From positions 1,612,001-1,676,000 of the forward strand of contig NZ_CP018139.1 in the NCBI RefSeq assembly GCF_001886615.1: a DNA stretch of 64,000 nt, written 5' to 3'. How positions within the stretch are numbered: the stretch's first letter is position 1; every line of letters starts with the position of its first letter. This DNA comes from Halomonas aestuarii. GTDB lineage: Bacteria; Pseudomonadota; Gammaproteobacteria; Pseudomonadales; Halomonadaceae. The position numbers and the translations under genes were made by a program. Below are positions 27,046-34,857 of this stretch, piece after piece. The notes beneath the pieces are model-generated. The model did not search any database. It was not told the origin of the DNA and saw only the letters and a list, made by a program, of their open reading frames with translations.

Positions 27046-27819
27046 TCACAGGATGAGCGACTTCAGGGGCATCCACAGCCCCATGCCGATCATGACCAGG
27101 TTCTCGGTCAGCGAGACGAAACCCAGGGGAACGTTGCTGTTGCCGCCGACGCAGGCGCACTTCAGCTCGCGCTTGTCGAGATAGACGGCCTTGAAGACCG
27201 AGACGGCGCCCACCGTGCCGATGAACAGCGCCAGGGGGGCGGCGAGCCAGATCAAGGCGCCGGCCAGCATCAGCACCCCGGCCAGGGTCTCGGCGAAGGG
27301 GTAGACGTAGCCGTAGCGGACGTGGCGCTGGGCGAGCAGGTCGTAGTTGAGGAACATGGTGCTGAAGCTTTCGACGTCCTGCAGCTTCTGGAGCCCCAGC
27401 AGGGCCATGGCGGTGGCGACCGCATACTCCGGCATGCGCCCCGAGACGAGGGTGCCGTCGGCCGTCCAGCTCACCGCCAGGCCGATCAGCAGGGCGGTCA
27501 CGAAGATGGCGATGACCGGCTGGTAGCTGGTCTCCTGCTCGCCGGGCACGCGCATGCCGAGATACTCGCGGACCTCCTCGTAGCCCCCCACCCGCGTCTC
27601 GCCGATGTAGACCTGGGGCGTGGTGTCGACGCCGGCCTCCTCCTTGAACGCCTCGATCGCCTCGCGCGAGTCGAGGGTATGGTCCTCGACCCGGTAGCCC
27701 TTGCGCTGGAGCAGGTCCAGGGTCTTCAGGCCGAACGGGCAGAGGTGCTCGTCGGTCTGCATGCGGTAGAGGCGCGCGGTCTCGTGCGTGGAAGACGATG
27801 CCGAAGTAGCGTGGCTCAT
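27046..27819 (-). CDS. Glutaredoxin domain fused to MauE/DoxX-like membrane protein
   Basis: About 257 aa. Residues ~15-95 form a glutaredoxin-like domain (ARLYRMQTDEHLCPFGLKTL) with a single active-site cysteine, and VDTTPQVYIGETRVGGYEEV as the cis-Pro and GSH-binding part. The rest has four TM helices, as in MauE/DoxX proteins, with a CACVGG cysteine pair facing one side. ATGs at 27825 and 27819 both follow AAGGAG; I take the second for spacing. It lies behind a MerR/CueR-type promoter at the head of the permease/ATPase genes. A role in thiol redox or copper delivery across the membrane is inferred. Confidence 0.85.
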   Translation of the reverse strand: MSHATSASSSTHETARLYRMQTDEHLCPFGLKTLDLLQRKGYRVEDHTLDSREAIEAFKEEAGVDTTPQVYIGETRVGGYEEVREYLGMRVPGEQETSYQPVIAIFVTALLIGLAVSWTADGTLVSGRMPEYAVATAMALLGLQKLQDVESFSTMFLNYDLLAQRHVRYGYVYPFAETLAGVLMLAGALIWLAAPLALFIGTVGAVSVFKAVYLDKRELKCACVGGNSNVPLGFVSLTENLVMIGMGLWMPLKSLIL

Positions 27820-27926
27820 GATCATCGGTCTCCTTGCCAACACGAAGTGCTCGACGGGGCGCGCTTCTCGCCGCCAGGGGGCACGACTCACCCCCGGCAA
27901 GAGCGGCGCCCGTCACGATACCCCCT

Positions 27927-27958
27927 AGCCTAGAACCCTTGTGTGACCCAAGGGTCAA
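27927..27958 (-). promoter_or_regulatory. MerR/CueR-type promoter with 20-bp spacer and palindrome
   Basis: On the minus strand TTGACC (-35, 27953-27958) and TAGGCT (-10, 27927-27932) are separated by 20 bp, too long for a normal sigma-70 promoter. The gap holds a palindrome with perfect 7-bp arms ACCCTTG and CAAGGGT (27935-27955, 7 bases between). This is the hallmark of MerR-family control and matches CueR sites. It reads into the glutaredoxin-MauE gene. No merR/cueR gene is in the window. Confidence 0.8.
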
Positions 27959-27979
27959 GGCGGGGCGCGACGAGGCGGG

Positions 27980-28750
27980 TCACAGCAGCAGCCGGACCCC
28001 GGCGACGAGGCCGCTGTCCTCGGTGGCGTCGCCATCGGCCCGGGACAGGTCGGCGGTATCGCCGACCTGCTTCTCCCAGTAGGCCCCCAGGTAGGGCGTG
28101 ACGCGGCGCGTCACCGCATAGCCCAGGCGCAGGCCGAGGCGCACCGAATTGAGCCCCTCGCCGACGCCGAATTCCTCGACCTCGCTGGCGGCCAGGAGGA
28201 TCTCGGTGCGCGGCTGCAGGCTGAGGCGCTGGGTCAGGTGCAGGTCGTACTCACCCTCGAGGCTCGCCGAGAGATCGCCCGCGTCGCTGAGGCGCAGTGC
28301 CACGTCGGTCTCGATGCCGTAGGGCATCACCCCCTGCAGGCCGACCACGCCATAGCCGCGCTCGGCGTGGTCGTCCGAGACCACCCCGCCCTGATAGCCC
28401 AGGCCGCCCTGCAGCTCCCAGAAGTCGGCAATCAGCCGGCTGTAGCGCAGCTCCAGCGATTCGAATTCGGCATCCTCGCCGTCGCCCTGGACGTTCTCGC
28501 CCTCCGACTTGAGGTAGACCCGGTTGACGTCGCCGCCGTACCAGGCCTGCAGATCCCACACCAGGGCCTGCGGCCCCTCATCGGGCAGGGCATACTCGAG
28601 GCGGTCGACCAGCACCATGCCCAGGGGATGCTTGACCATGGGGGGCGGCCAGTCGGCGGGCGCGGCATAGCCATCCTCGGCCTGGGCGGCGGGCAGCGCC
28701 AGCAGGGCCAGGGCGCCGCCGGCCGCGATCATGACATGTCTGGTGTTCAT
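27980..28750 (-). CDS. copB: Copper resistance protein B (outer-membrane)
   Basis: A 256-aa CopB/PcoB-family outer-membrane protein. A Sec signal peptide ends near residue 24 (LALLALPAAQAED). The barrel part carries the family blocks DRLEYALP, WDLQAWYGGDVNRVYLKSEGE and FWELQGGLGYQGG, ends in GVRLLL, and alternates hydrophobic residues as expected for beta-strands. The Met-rich N-terminal segment of longer CopB proteins is absent. It lies 37 bp after copA and is very probably cotranscribed with it. It acts with CopA in periplasmic copper sequestration. Confidence 0.9.
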   Translation of the reverse strand: MNTRHVMIAAGGALALLALPAAQAEDGYAAPADWPPPMVKHPLGMVLVDRLEYALPDEGPQALVWDLQAWYGGDVNRVYLKSEGENVQGDGEDAEFESLELRYSRLIADFWELQGGLGYQGGVVSDDHAERGYGVVGLQGVMPYGIETDVALRLSDAGDLSASLEGEYDLHLTQRLSLQPRTEILLAASEVEEFGVGEGLNSVRLGLRLGYAVTRRVTPYLGAYWEKQVGDTADLSRADGDATEDSGLVAGVRLLL

Positions 28751-28787
28751 GCGTTCTCCTTGCGAAACCTGATGGACGAGAGCGGGC

Positions 28788-30701
28788 TCACGAGACCTGG
28801 ACGACCCGGAACATGCCGGCCTTCATGTGGTAGAGCAGGTGGCAGTGGAAGGCCCAGCTGCCCTCGGCATCGGCGGTGATCAGCGCCGAGACGCGCTCGC
28901 CGGGCTTGACGTTCAGGGTGTGCTTGCGGGGGATGAGCGCGCCGTGGCCGTTCTCGAGCTCCATCCACATGCCGTGGAGGTGGATCGGATGCTCCATCAT
29001 GGTGTCGTTGACCAGGACCAGGCGCAGGCGCTCGCCGTGCCGGAAGTGCAGGGGCCCGGTCATCTCGCTGAAGGTCTTGCCGTCGAAGGACCAGATGTAG
29101 CGCTCCATGTTGCCGGTGAGGTGCAGCTCCAGCTCGCGCTCGGGCTCGCGGCGGTCCGGCCAGGGGGTGAAGGCCTTGAGATCGCCGTAGACCAGGGTGC
29201 GGCGCTCACCCGGCGTGATGCCGATGCCCGCCTGGCCATAGCGCGAGCCCGGCTGTGCCGTGCCGGCCGCCAGCAGGCCGTTGGCGCCCAGCCGGCGGCG
29301 CTCCCCGGCCATGCCCGCCATGGTGCCGTGATCCATGCCCGGCATGCCCTGGGCGCCGGCGGTGCCCGTGCCCGCCATGGCGCCGTGGTCCATCCCCGCC
29401 ATGCCCTGGGGGCCGGCATCGCCCATGCCCGCCATGCCTTGGGGGCCGGTATCGCCCATGCCCGCCATGGCGCCGTGGTCCATCCCCGCCATCCCTTCGG
29501 CGTCAGAATCCTCCATGCCCGCCATGGCGCCATGATCCATGCCCGGCATGGCGTGGGCGCCCATCGCCTCCATGCCGCGATCGGCGATGGTGCGACGCTC
29601 GGGGAGTGGCGCGCTCATGCCTTCGCGAGGCGCCAGGGTGGCGCGGGCGTAGCCGCTGCGATCCATGGTCTCGGCGAAGATGGTGTAGGCCGTGTCGTCC
29701 TCGGGGGCGACCAGCACGTCGTAGGTCTCGGCCACGGCGATGCGGAACTCGTCGACGGGGACCGGCTGCACGGGCTGGCCGTCGGCCGCCACCACGGTCA
29801 TCTTGAGCCCCGGGATGCGCACGTCGAAGTAGGACATCGCCGAGCCGTTGATCACCCGCAGGCGGATCCGCTCGCCGGCCTTGAACAGCGCCGTCCAGTT
29901 CTCCTCGGGGGCGTGCCCGTTGAGCAGGTAGCTGTAGGTGCTGCCGGTGACGTCGGCGATGTCGCGGGAGCTCATGCGCATCTTCGCCCACATGCTGCGC
30001 ATCTCGGCGGTGGCGGCGAAGCCCTGCTCGCGCACATCGGCGAAGAAGTCGGCGACGGTGCGCTCCTGGTCGTTGTAGTAGCCCTCGGCGGTCTTGAGGT
30101 TGCGAAAGACCGTCATCGGATCCTCGAAGGTCCAGTCGGTAAGCAGCAGCACGTGCTCGCGGTCGTAGCGGAACGGCTCGCGCTTCGCGGCATCGATGAT
30201 CAGCGGACCGGCATGGCCTAGCTGCTCCTGCAGGCCGGAGTGGCTGTGGTACCAGTAGGTGCCGTTCTGGCGTACCGGGAAGCGGTAGGTGAAGGTCTCG
30301 CCGGGGGCGATGCCGGCGAAGCTCACCCCCGGGACGCCGTCCATGCCGGGCGGCAGGATCAGGCCGTGCCAGTGGATGGAGGTGGGCTCCTCGAGCAGGT
30401 TGGTGACCTTGAGCACCGCCTCCTGCCCCTCCCGGAGGCGGATCAGCGGCCCGGGACTGGTGCCGTTGATGGTCATCGGCCGGGCCGAGCGGCCGTCGAT
30501 CGGCAGCGTCTCCTGGCGGATGGCCAGCGCCACCTCGGGCCCCTCCTCCGCGCCCTGGGCATAGACGCTGCTGCGCCCCCAGGGGTCGGCCCAGCTGGGG
30601 CCAACCCCCAGGGCGGCGGCCGAGCCCAGGCCCAGCGCCGCCCCGCCCTTGAGGATCTGCCGACGCGTCAGCGGGTGATGGATGACTCCGGAACCTGGCA
30701 T
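28788..30701 (-). CDS. copA: Multicopper oxidase CopA (periplasmic copper resistance)
   Basis: A 637-aa copper-resistance multicopper oxidase exported by the Tat system (TRRQILKGGAALGLGSAAAL near the N-terminus). Copper-site motifs are all present: HWHG, WYHSHSG, HPIHLHG and the C-terminal HCHLLYHM. Between the second and third cupredoxin domains, about residues 385-480, lies a Met/His-rich array built from MAGMDHGAMAGM-like units, likely a copper sponge. The gene starts 83 bp after copS ends, with a pair of CTGAATC boxes in between, so it probably has its own CopR-driven promoter. It oxidises Cu(I) and stores copper in the periplasm. Confidence 0.94.
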   Translation of the reverse strand: MPGSGVIHHPLTRRQILKGGAALGLGSAAALGVGPSWADPWGRSSVYAQGAEEGPEVALAIRQETLPIDGRSARPMTINGTSPGPLIRLREGQEAVLKVTNLLEEPTSIHWHGLILPPGMDGVPGVSFAGIAPGETFTYRFPVRQNGTYWYHSHSGLQEQLGHAGPLIIDAAKREPFRYDREHVLLLTDWTFEDPMTVFRNLKTAEGYYNDQERTVADFFADVREQGFAATAEMRSMWAKMRMSSRDIADVTGSTYSYLLNGHAPEENWTALFKAGERIRLRVINGSAMSYFDVRIPGLKMTVVAADGQPVQPVPVDEFRIAVAETYDVLVAPEDDTAYTIFAETMDRSGYARATLAPREGMSAPLPERRTIADRGMEAMGAHAMPGMDHGAMAGMEDSDAEGMAGMDHGAMAGMGDTGPQGMAGMGDAGPQGMAGMDHGAMAGTGTAGAQGMPGMDHGTMAGMAGERRRLGANGLLAAGTAQPGSRYGQAGIGITPGERRTLVYGDLKAFTPWPDRREPERELELHLTGNMERYIWSFDGKTFSEMTGPLHFRHGERLRLVLVNDTMMEHPIHLHGMWMELENGHGALIPRKHTLNVKPGERVSALITADAEGSWAFHCHLLYHMKAGMFRVVQVS

Positions 30702-30748
30702 GGGGGGAACTCCCGTCGATGGTTGATGCCGCCATCCTGACGGGCCAA

Positions 30749-30769
30749 GCTGAATCGCCGCTGAATCGC
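30749..30769 (-). promoter_or_regulatory. Candidate CopR box upstream of copA
   Basis: Two identical copies of GCTGAATCGC (30749-30758 and 30760-30769) are spaced 11 bp, one helical turn, as OmpR-family regulators bind. They lie just upstream of copA. A related pair stands before the cupredoxin gene at 33315-33332, which supports a shared regulator, presumably CopR. Confidence 0.6.
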
Positions 30770-30783
30770 GCGCGACGAGACGA

Positions 30784-32118
30784 TCAGGGCAGGCTCGCCT
30801 CGAGCGGCACCCTGATCGTCACGCGCAGCCCGCCCAGGGGGCTCGGCGCGAAGTCGACCCGCCCCGCGTAGCGGGCCAGCAGCTGGTGCAGGATCGAGAG
30901 CCCCAGGCCGTAGCCGGGACGGCGCTCGTCCAGGCGGGTGCCGCGCTGCCCCAGGCGCGCCATGTCCGCCTCGGCCACCCCCGGTCCGTCGTCCTCGACG
31001 CGCAGGGTGAGGCCCTGCGCCAGGCACAGCCGGCAGTGGACCTCGCCGGCGGCCCACTTGCCGGCGTTGTCCAGCACGATGCCGAGCATCTCGGAGAGGT
31101 CCTGGGATTCGATCGGGACGCGAAGATCCCGCTGGGCGGGCAGGTGCAGGTCGAAGCGCGTGTCGGGATAGAGGGTGCGGAACATCTCGACCAGCCGCGT
31201 GCCGTCGCGGCGAAGCTCGGCCATCTGCCCGGCCTGGGGGCCGGCGATTCGCGCGCGGCGCAGCTCGGCATCCAGCTGGCCGTGCACCGCCTCGAGCCGC
31301 TCCACCATCCGCCGGCGACGGGTGGCGTCGATGGGGCGCGCGCCGCGCAACACCTGGGTGACCGCCGCCAGCGGCGTCTTGAGCGCGTGGGAGAGGTTGG
31401 CCACCGAGTCGCGGGAGCGCTGCAGGCGGGAGTCGATCTCGTCCATGAAGTGGTTGAGCTGGACGACCAGGCCGTCCAGCTCGGAGGGCACGTCCGGGGA
31501 GAGTCGCTCGCGCTCGCCGCAGCGCAGCTCCCCCAGCTGGTCGCGCAGCCGCGTGAGGGGGATCAGCCCCCGATTGACCGCCAGCAGGTTGAGCGCCACC
31601 AGCATCACCAGCACCGCCGCGGCGATGCCGCCGACCCACCAATGCAGCCGGTGGAGGCCCGCCTCGACCTGGGAGAAGTCCTCGCCGATCAGCAGCACGC
31701 CGGGCTCGCCGTCGAGCATGAACGCCTGACGATGGACCAGCAGGTGCTGGCCATCCTCCCGCACCTCGACCAGGCGCCTGGTCGAGGTCTCGAGCAGCGG
31801 CTCCAGCGCCGCCTGCCAGTGCGGGTCGGAGGCCGACAGCTCGTCACCGAGGCGCAGCACGTAGAGGTGGTGGAAGACCTGGAAGCCGCGACTGGCCGAC
31901 TCCAGCACGCCGGCAATGCCGCGCTCCTCGCGGCGCAGCTGCTCGATGGCGTGGGCCGCCTCGCGCTCCAGGCGTGCGCCGAGGAAGTCGCGGGCCAGGT
32001 CGTTGAGCAGGATGCCGTGGAGCAGCCAGGTCATCCCGGTCACCACCAGGGCGATGCCCGAAAGCCAGGCGAGCAGCCGAACGCGCAGGCTGCGTCGATC
32101 AACGCGCCACGAAGACAT
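30784..32118 (-). CDS. copS: Copper-sensing histidine kinase CopS
   Basis: A 444-aa membrane sensor kinase. TM helices at about 14-36 and 160-185 flank a ~125-residue periplasmic sensor domain. A HAMP segment follows, then the phospho-acceptor motif NLSHALKTPL and the ATPase boxes VLDNAGKWA, VEDDGPGV and GLGLSILHQLL. The layout is PhoQ/CopS-like. Its start overlaps the end of copR by 20 bp. With copR it should sense periplasmic copper and switch on copA and the cupredoxin gene. Confidence 0.9.
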   Translation of the reverse strand: MSSWRVDRRSLRVRLLAWLSGIALVVTGMTWLLHGILLNDLARDFLGARLEREAAHAIEQLRREERGIAGVLESASRGFQVFHHLYVLRLGDELSASDPHWQAALEPLLETSTRRLVEVREDGQHLLVHRQAFMLDGEPGVLLIGEDFSQVEAGLHRLHWWVGGIAAAVLVMLVALNLLAVNRGLIPLTRLRDQLGELRCGERERLSPDVPSELDGLVVQLNHFMDEIDSRLQRSRDSVANLSHALKTPLAAVTQVLRGARPIDATRRRRMVERLEAVHGQLDAELRRARIAGPQAGQMAELRRDGTRLVEMFRTLYPDTRFDLHLPAQRDLRVPIESQDLSEMLGIVLDNAGKWAAGEVHCRLCLAQGLTLRVEDDGPGVAEADMARLGQRGTRLDERRPGYGLGLSILHQLLARYAGRVDFAPSPLGGLRVTIRVPLEASLP

Positions 32119-32764
32119 AGCCCTGGCCGCGTCGGGTCTGGATGATCGCCTTGCCGAGGTAGCGCCGCAGCCGCGCGATGTAGACCTCGATGAGGTTGGG
32201 TGCCGCGGCGTCCTGCTCCAGGGCGTAGAGCTGATGGAGCAGCTGCTCCTTGGAGAGCACCCGCCCGGGGTGGTGCATGAAGTAGCGCAGCAGCAGGAAC
32301 TCGGTGCCGGTGAGCGACTGCCAGGGGCCGTCGTCGAGGCGCACGCAGCGATTCGCCTCGTCCAGCGAGACGCCGCTCTGGGTCAGTTGCTGGGAGAGTC
32401 GCCCCGACTTGCGGCGCAGCAGCGCCATGATCCGGGCGATGAGCTCGGCGTCGTGGAAGGGCTTGGTCAGGTAGTCGTCGGCGCCGCTCTCGAGGCCGAT
32501 CACCTTGTCTTCCCAGGTGTCGCGGGCGGTGAGGATCAGCACCGGCAGGTCATGGCCGGTCTGGCGCCACTGCTTCAGCAGCGCCAGTCCCGAACCGTCC
32601 GGCAGGCCGAGATCGAGGATCGCGAGCTCGTACTGCTCGGTGGCCATGAGCGAGCCGGCCACGTGCAATGACGTGGCCAGATCCGTGCGATAACCGTTGT
32701 CCCTGAGGCACTCGACCAGGCTCTCGGCCAGCAGGTCGTCATCTTCGAGAAGCAACAGTTTCAT
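32099..32764 (-). CDS. copR: Copper-responsive response regulator CopR
   Basis: A 221-aa OmpR/PhoB-family response regulator. The receiver domain starts MKLLLLEDDDLLAESL, with the phospho-acceptor Asp in LAILDLGLPDGSG and the conserved Lys in DDYLTKPF. The C-terminal winged helix ends YIARLRRYLGKAIIQTRRGQ. The ATG at 32764 begins the conserved first strand. It follows the cupredoxin gene by only 10 bp and overlaps copS, so the three are one operon. The paired CTGAAWC boxes at 30749 and 33315 are its likely targets. Confidence 0.92.
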   Translation of the reverse strand: MKLLLLEDDDLLAESLVECLRDNGYRTDLATSLHVAGSLMATEQYELAILDLGLPDGSGLALLKQWRQTGHDLPVLILTARDTWEDKVIGLESGADDYLTKPFHDAELIARIMALLRRKSGRLSQQLTQSGVSLDEANRCVRLDDGPWQSLTGTEFLLLRYFMHHPGRVLSKEQLLHQLYALEQDAAAPNLIEVYIARLRRYLGKAIIQTRRGQGYVFVAR

Positions 32765-32774
32765 GGATGGTGCA

Positions 32775-33263
32775 TCACCCCTGGAGATCGATGTTACCCG
32801 ACATGCCGGACTCGTAGTGGCCGGGGATGTTGCAGGCGTATTCGAGGCTATCCACATTCTGGGGGGCGGTCCAGACGAGTTCGGCGCTCTCTCCCGGGGC
32901 GAGGGTCACGGCGGGCATCTGGCCGCCGTGCTGTCCCTCGGCCATGTCGTGACCGCCATGCCCTTCGTGGCCATGGTCGCCGCTCATCTGCTGCATCATC
33001 TCGCGGTGAGCCGCCTGCGCCTCGGCGTCGCCGATCACGAACTCATGGGCTAGATTACCGGTGTTGGTGATCTCGAAGCGGATCGTGGCGCCGGGCGCCA
33101 CGTCCAGCGATTCGGCGTCGAACCACATGTCGCCCGCCTCGAGGCGGATGGTGCGGTCGACCTCGGCGTCGCCGGCCGGCGCATGGGAACCACCGTGCTC
33201 GCCGGCGGCGAAGGCGGTGCTGGTGACGAGCCCCAGGGTCAGGGCTAGTAGCATCTTGCGCAT
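32775..33263 (-). CDS. Periplasmic cupredoxin (plastocyanin/azurin-like) of the copper cluster
   Basis: A 162-aa exported blue-copper-type protein. The signal peptide covers residues 1-19. The type-1 copper ligands are visible as His73 (LAHEFVIG), Cys144 (YACNIPGHY), His149 and Met154. A His/Met-rich insertion, residues ~86-116 (MMQQMSGDHGHEGHGGHDMA), sits between the strands and could bind more copper. Start at 33263 follows GAGAGGT. It leads the operon with copR and copS and may carry copper or electrons in the periplasm. Confidence 0.88.
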   Translation of the reverse strand: MRKMLLALTLGLVTSTAFAAGEHGGSHAPAGDAEVDRTIRLEAGDMWFDAESLDVAPGATIRFEITNTGNLAHEFVIGDAEAQAAHREMMQQMSGDHGHEGHGGHDMAEGQHGGQMPAVTLAPGESAELVWTAPQNVDSLEYACNIPGHYESGMSGNIDLQG

Positions 33264-33303
33264 CGCGGGTACCTCTCGCGTCGTATCGGGGAGTGTCCGT
33301 TGT

Positions 33304-33332
33304 ACCCTAGCAACCTGAAACGAGACTGAAAC
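33304..33332 (-). promoter_or_regulatory. Promoter of the cupredoxin-copRS operon with CopR-type repeat
   Basis: Two CTGAAAC copies (33315-33321, 33326-33332) are spaced 11 bp, in the same orientation and offset as the CTGAATC pair before copA. TAGGGT on the minus strand (33304-33309) could be the -10, placing the repeats over the -35, as for OmpR-type activators. Confidence 0.58.
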
Positions 33333-33363
33333 CGGGTATCGACATCGGGCCCCCGCGAGGTCC

Positions 33364-33395
33364 TTGACCTCTGGGCGGCCCAAGGGTTGTAAGAT
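33364..33395 (+). promoter_or_regulatory. MerR/CueR-type promoter of the Gly-Met repeat gene
   Basis: TTGACC (33364-33369) and TAAGAT (33390-33395) are 20 bp apart. Between them is a 21-bp imperfect palindrome (33367-33387), ACCTCTGGG/CCCAAGGGT around CGG. The design is the same as at 27927-27958, including the ACC...GGT ends. A CueR-like activator not in this window is the likely partner. Confidence 0.72.
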
Positions 33396-33471
33396 CATAA
33401 CGAAAGTTGCCAGCGTCTTCTCCTCGGGGGGAGTCGTCGTTCCTACCATACGCACGATGAGGAGAACGATC

Positions 33472-34221
33472 ATGGTCAGATACCAGCGGGTCATCGCCAT
33501 CGCCCTGGCAGCCGGCCTCGGCATCGCCGCCAGCGGCTCCGCTTCCGCTCACGGTACGTCTCAGGGTCACCTGGGCGCTGGCGGCATGATGGGCTATGGC
33601 CAACAGGGCGGCATGGGCCCCGGCATGATGGGCTACGGCCAGCAGGGCGGCATGGGCCCCGGCATGATGGGCTACGGCCAGCAGGGCGGCATGGGCCCCG
33701 GCATGATGGGCTATGGCCAGCAGGGCGGCATGGGCCCCGGCATGATGGGCTATGGCCAACAGGGCGGCATGGGCCCCGGCATGATGGGCTATGGCCAGCA
33801 GGGCGGCATGGGGCCCGGCATGATGGGCTATGGCCAGCAGGGCGGCATGGGGCCCGGCATGATGGGCTATGGCCAGCAGGGCGGCATGGGCCCCGGCATG
33901 ATGGGCTACGGCCCGATGCAGGGGCTCGAACTCGAGCCAGAGCAGCGTCGCGAGATGCGTGAGCTGATGCAGCAGCATCGTCCCGCCCAGTTCGATCGCA
34001 TGGGGCAGATGATGGACCTGCGCATGGCGCTGATGGAGGTGCTGCATGCCGAGGCGCCCGACCCCGACGAGGTCCAGTCGCTTCAGCGCCAGATGGCCGA
34101 GCTGCAGGGCGAGATGATGGCGGAGCGGGTGCGCCTGCACAATCGGCTGCAGGACCTGCTGACCGACGAGCAGCGCCAACAGTGGCGCCAGGGTGGCCTC
34201 AACCATCACTACCAGCCCTGA
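33472..34221 (+). CDS. Periplasmic Spy/CpxP-like protein with eight Met-Gly repeats
   Basis: A 249-aa exported protein. A signal peptide (RVIAIALAAGLGIAASGSAS) is followed by eight perfect repeats of 13 residues, MMGYGQQGGMGPG. The C-terminal ~100-residue helical domain, beginning LEPEQRREMRELMQQHRPAQ, is like Spy/CpxP/ZraP metal-stress chaperones. Met-rich repeats suggest Cu(I) binding. The ATG at 33472 follows AGGAG. It is divergent from the cupredoxin gene and has a CueR-like promoter. Repeat number is likely to vary between strains. Confidence 0.85.
   Translation: MVRYQRVIAIALAAGLGIAASGSASAHGTSQGHLGAGGMMGYGQQGGMGPGMMGYGQQGGMGPGMMGYGQQGGMGPGMMGYGQQGGMGPGMMGYGQQGGMGPGMMGYGQQGGMGPGMMGYGQQGGMGPGMMGYGQQGGMGPGMMGYGPMQGLELEPEQRREMRELMQQHRPAQFDRMGQMMDLRMALMEVLHAEAPDPDEVQSLQRQMAELQGEMMAERVRLHNRLQDLLTDEQRQQWRQGGLNHHYQP
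33586..33897 (+). repeat. Eight tandem 39-bp coding repeats
   Basis: Eight head-to-tail copies of a 39-bp unit, starting ATGATGGGCTA and encoding MMGYGQQGGMGPG, with only a few synonymous differences (TAT/TAC, CAA/CAG, CCC/GGG). A ninth partial unit begins at 33898. The near-identity at DNA level indicates recent expansion by slippage or unequal recombination. There are no unique spacers, so it is not a CRISPR array. Confidence 0.95.
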
Positions 34222-34324
34222 CGCGAGGCCCGGCCCCGCCGGGCGATGCCCGCTCTCTTGCGCTGGATCAAGGTGGCGGATCGCCCGGTGGGCGCACAAT
34301 GAGGCGGCCACCACGAGGTAATCC

Positions 34325-34627
34325 ATGGCCGCACCGGCTCGACATCCGCAATCCCGACCCGGCCAACGCCTGCTGGCGCTGCTGCTCGCGGTGCTGCTGT
34401 CGGTGGCGAGCCTCTCGGGCCATGCGACGACGGACGCCTGCGCCAGCGACTGCGGGCTTCCCCAGGCCGAGATGCTGGCGGGGGGCGATCTGGATTGCGG
34501 CACCTGCGCGGCCGTGGCCACGGCGCCCGTCATGGCCGCCCTGCCGGCCGCCACGCCGCTCGACGCCGCCGGCCCGGCGCTGGTCGATCACGCGCCCCTG
34601 CCGGTCCGGCCCCCTCCCAGAGCCTGA
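34325..34627 (+). CDS. Small exported protein of unknown function in copper cluster
   Basis: A 100-aa hypothetical protein. Residues 15-34 (RLLALLLAVLLSVASLSGHA) form a signal peptide or membrane anchor. The mature part has four cysteines (DACASDCGL and DCGTCAA) and an Ala/Pro-rich tail. GAGGTAAT lies before the ATG. It sits between the Met-Gly repeat gene and the small membrane protein/DUF411 pair, on the same strand. Metal or thiol chemistry is a guess from the cysteines and neighbours. Confidence 0.6.
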   Translation: MAAPARHPQSRPGQRLLALLLAVLLSVASLSGHATTDACASDCGLPQAEMLAGGDLDCGTCAAVATAPVMAALPAATPLDAAGPALVDHAPLPVRPPPRA

Positions 34628-34704
34628 CGCGACCTCCGCCTTACCGGGGCGCCGGCCTGTCGCCCGCCACCGGACCCTTCCGCACTCTCGTCAGGAGTCA
34701 CCTC

Positions 34705-34857
34705 ATGATGACCACCGACTGCTTCGCCCTGATGGGCTCCATGGGCTGGATGGGCTGGCTGATGCCGCTCGCCGTCCTGCTGCTGCTGGGCCTCGGCATC
34801 GCGGCCCTCGCCAAGTACCTGTTCACGTCACGCCGTTCCCGTGAGGATCGCTCATGA
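34705..34857 (+). CDS. Small single-TM protein upstream of DUF411 gene
   Basis: A 50-residue protein with one TM helix (LMPLAVLLLLGLGIAALAKY) preceded by a Met/Trp-rich segment MGSMGWMGWLM and followed by a basic tail. AGGAG lies 7 nt before the ATG. Its stop overlaps the DUF411 start (ATGA). Similar tiny membrane proteins occur in copper and heavy-metal clusters; function unknown. Confidence 0.7.
   Translation: MMTTDCFALMGSMGWMGWLMPLAVLLLLGLGIAALAKYLFTSRRSREDRS

Noticed and set aside
28827..30221. Plus-strand frame with HARHGAVVHPRH repeats
   Set aside because: It is antisense to the Met/His-rich array of CopA.
33586..33897. Possible CRISPR array
   Set aside because: Units are contiguous with no unique spacers, are in frame and encode a peptide repeat.
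33307..34554. Minus-strand frame with AHHAGAHAALLAI-like repeats
   Set aside because: It is the antisense reading of the 39-bp repeats in the Met-Gly gene; there is no ribosome site or family match.
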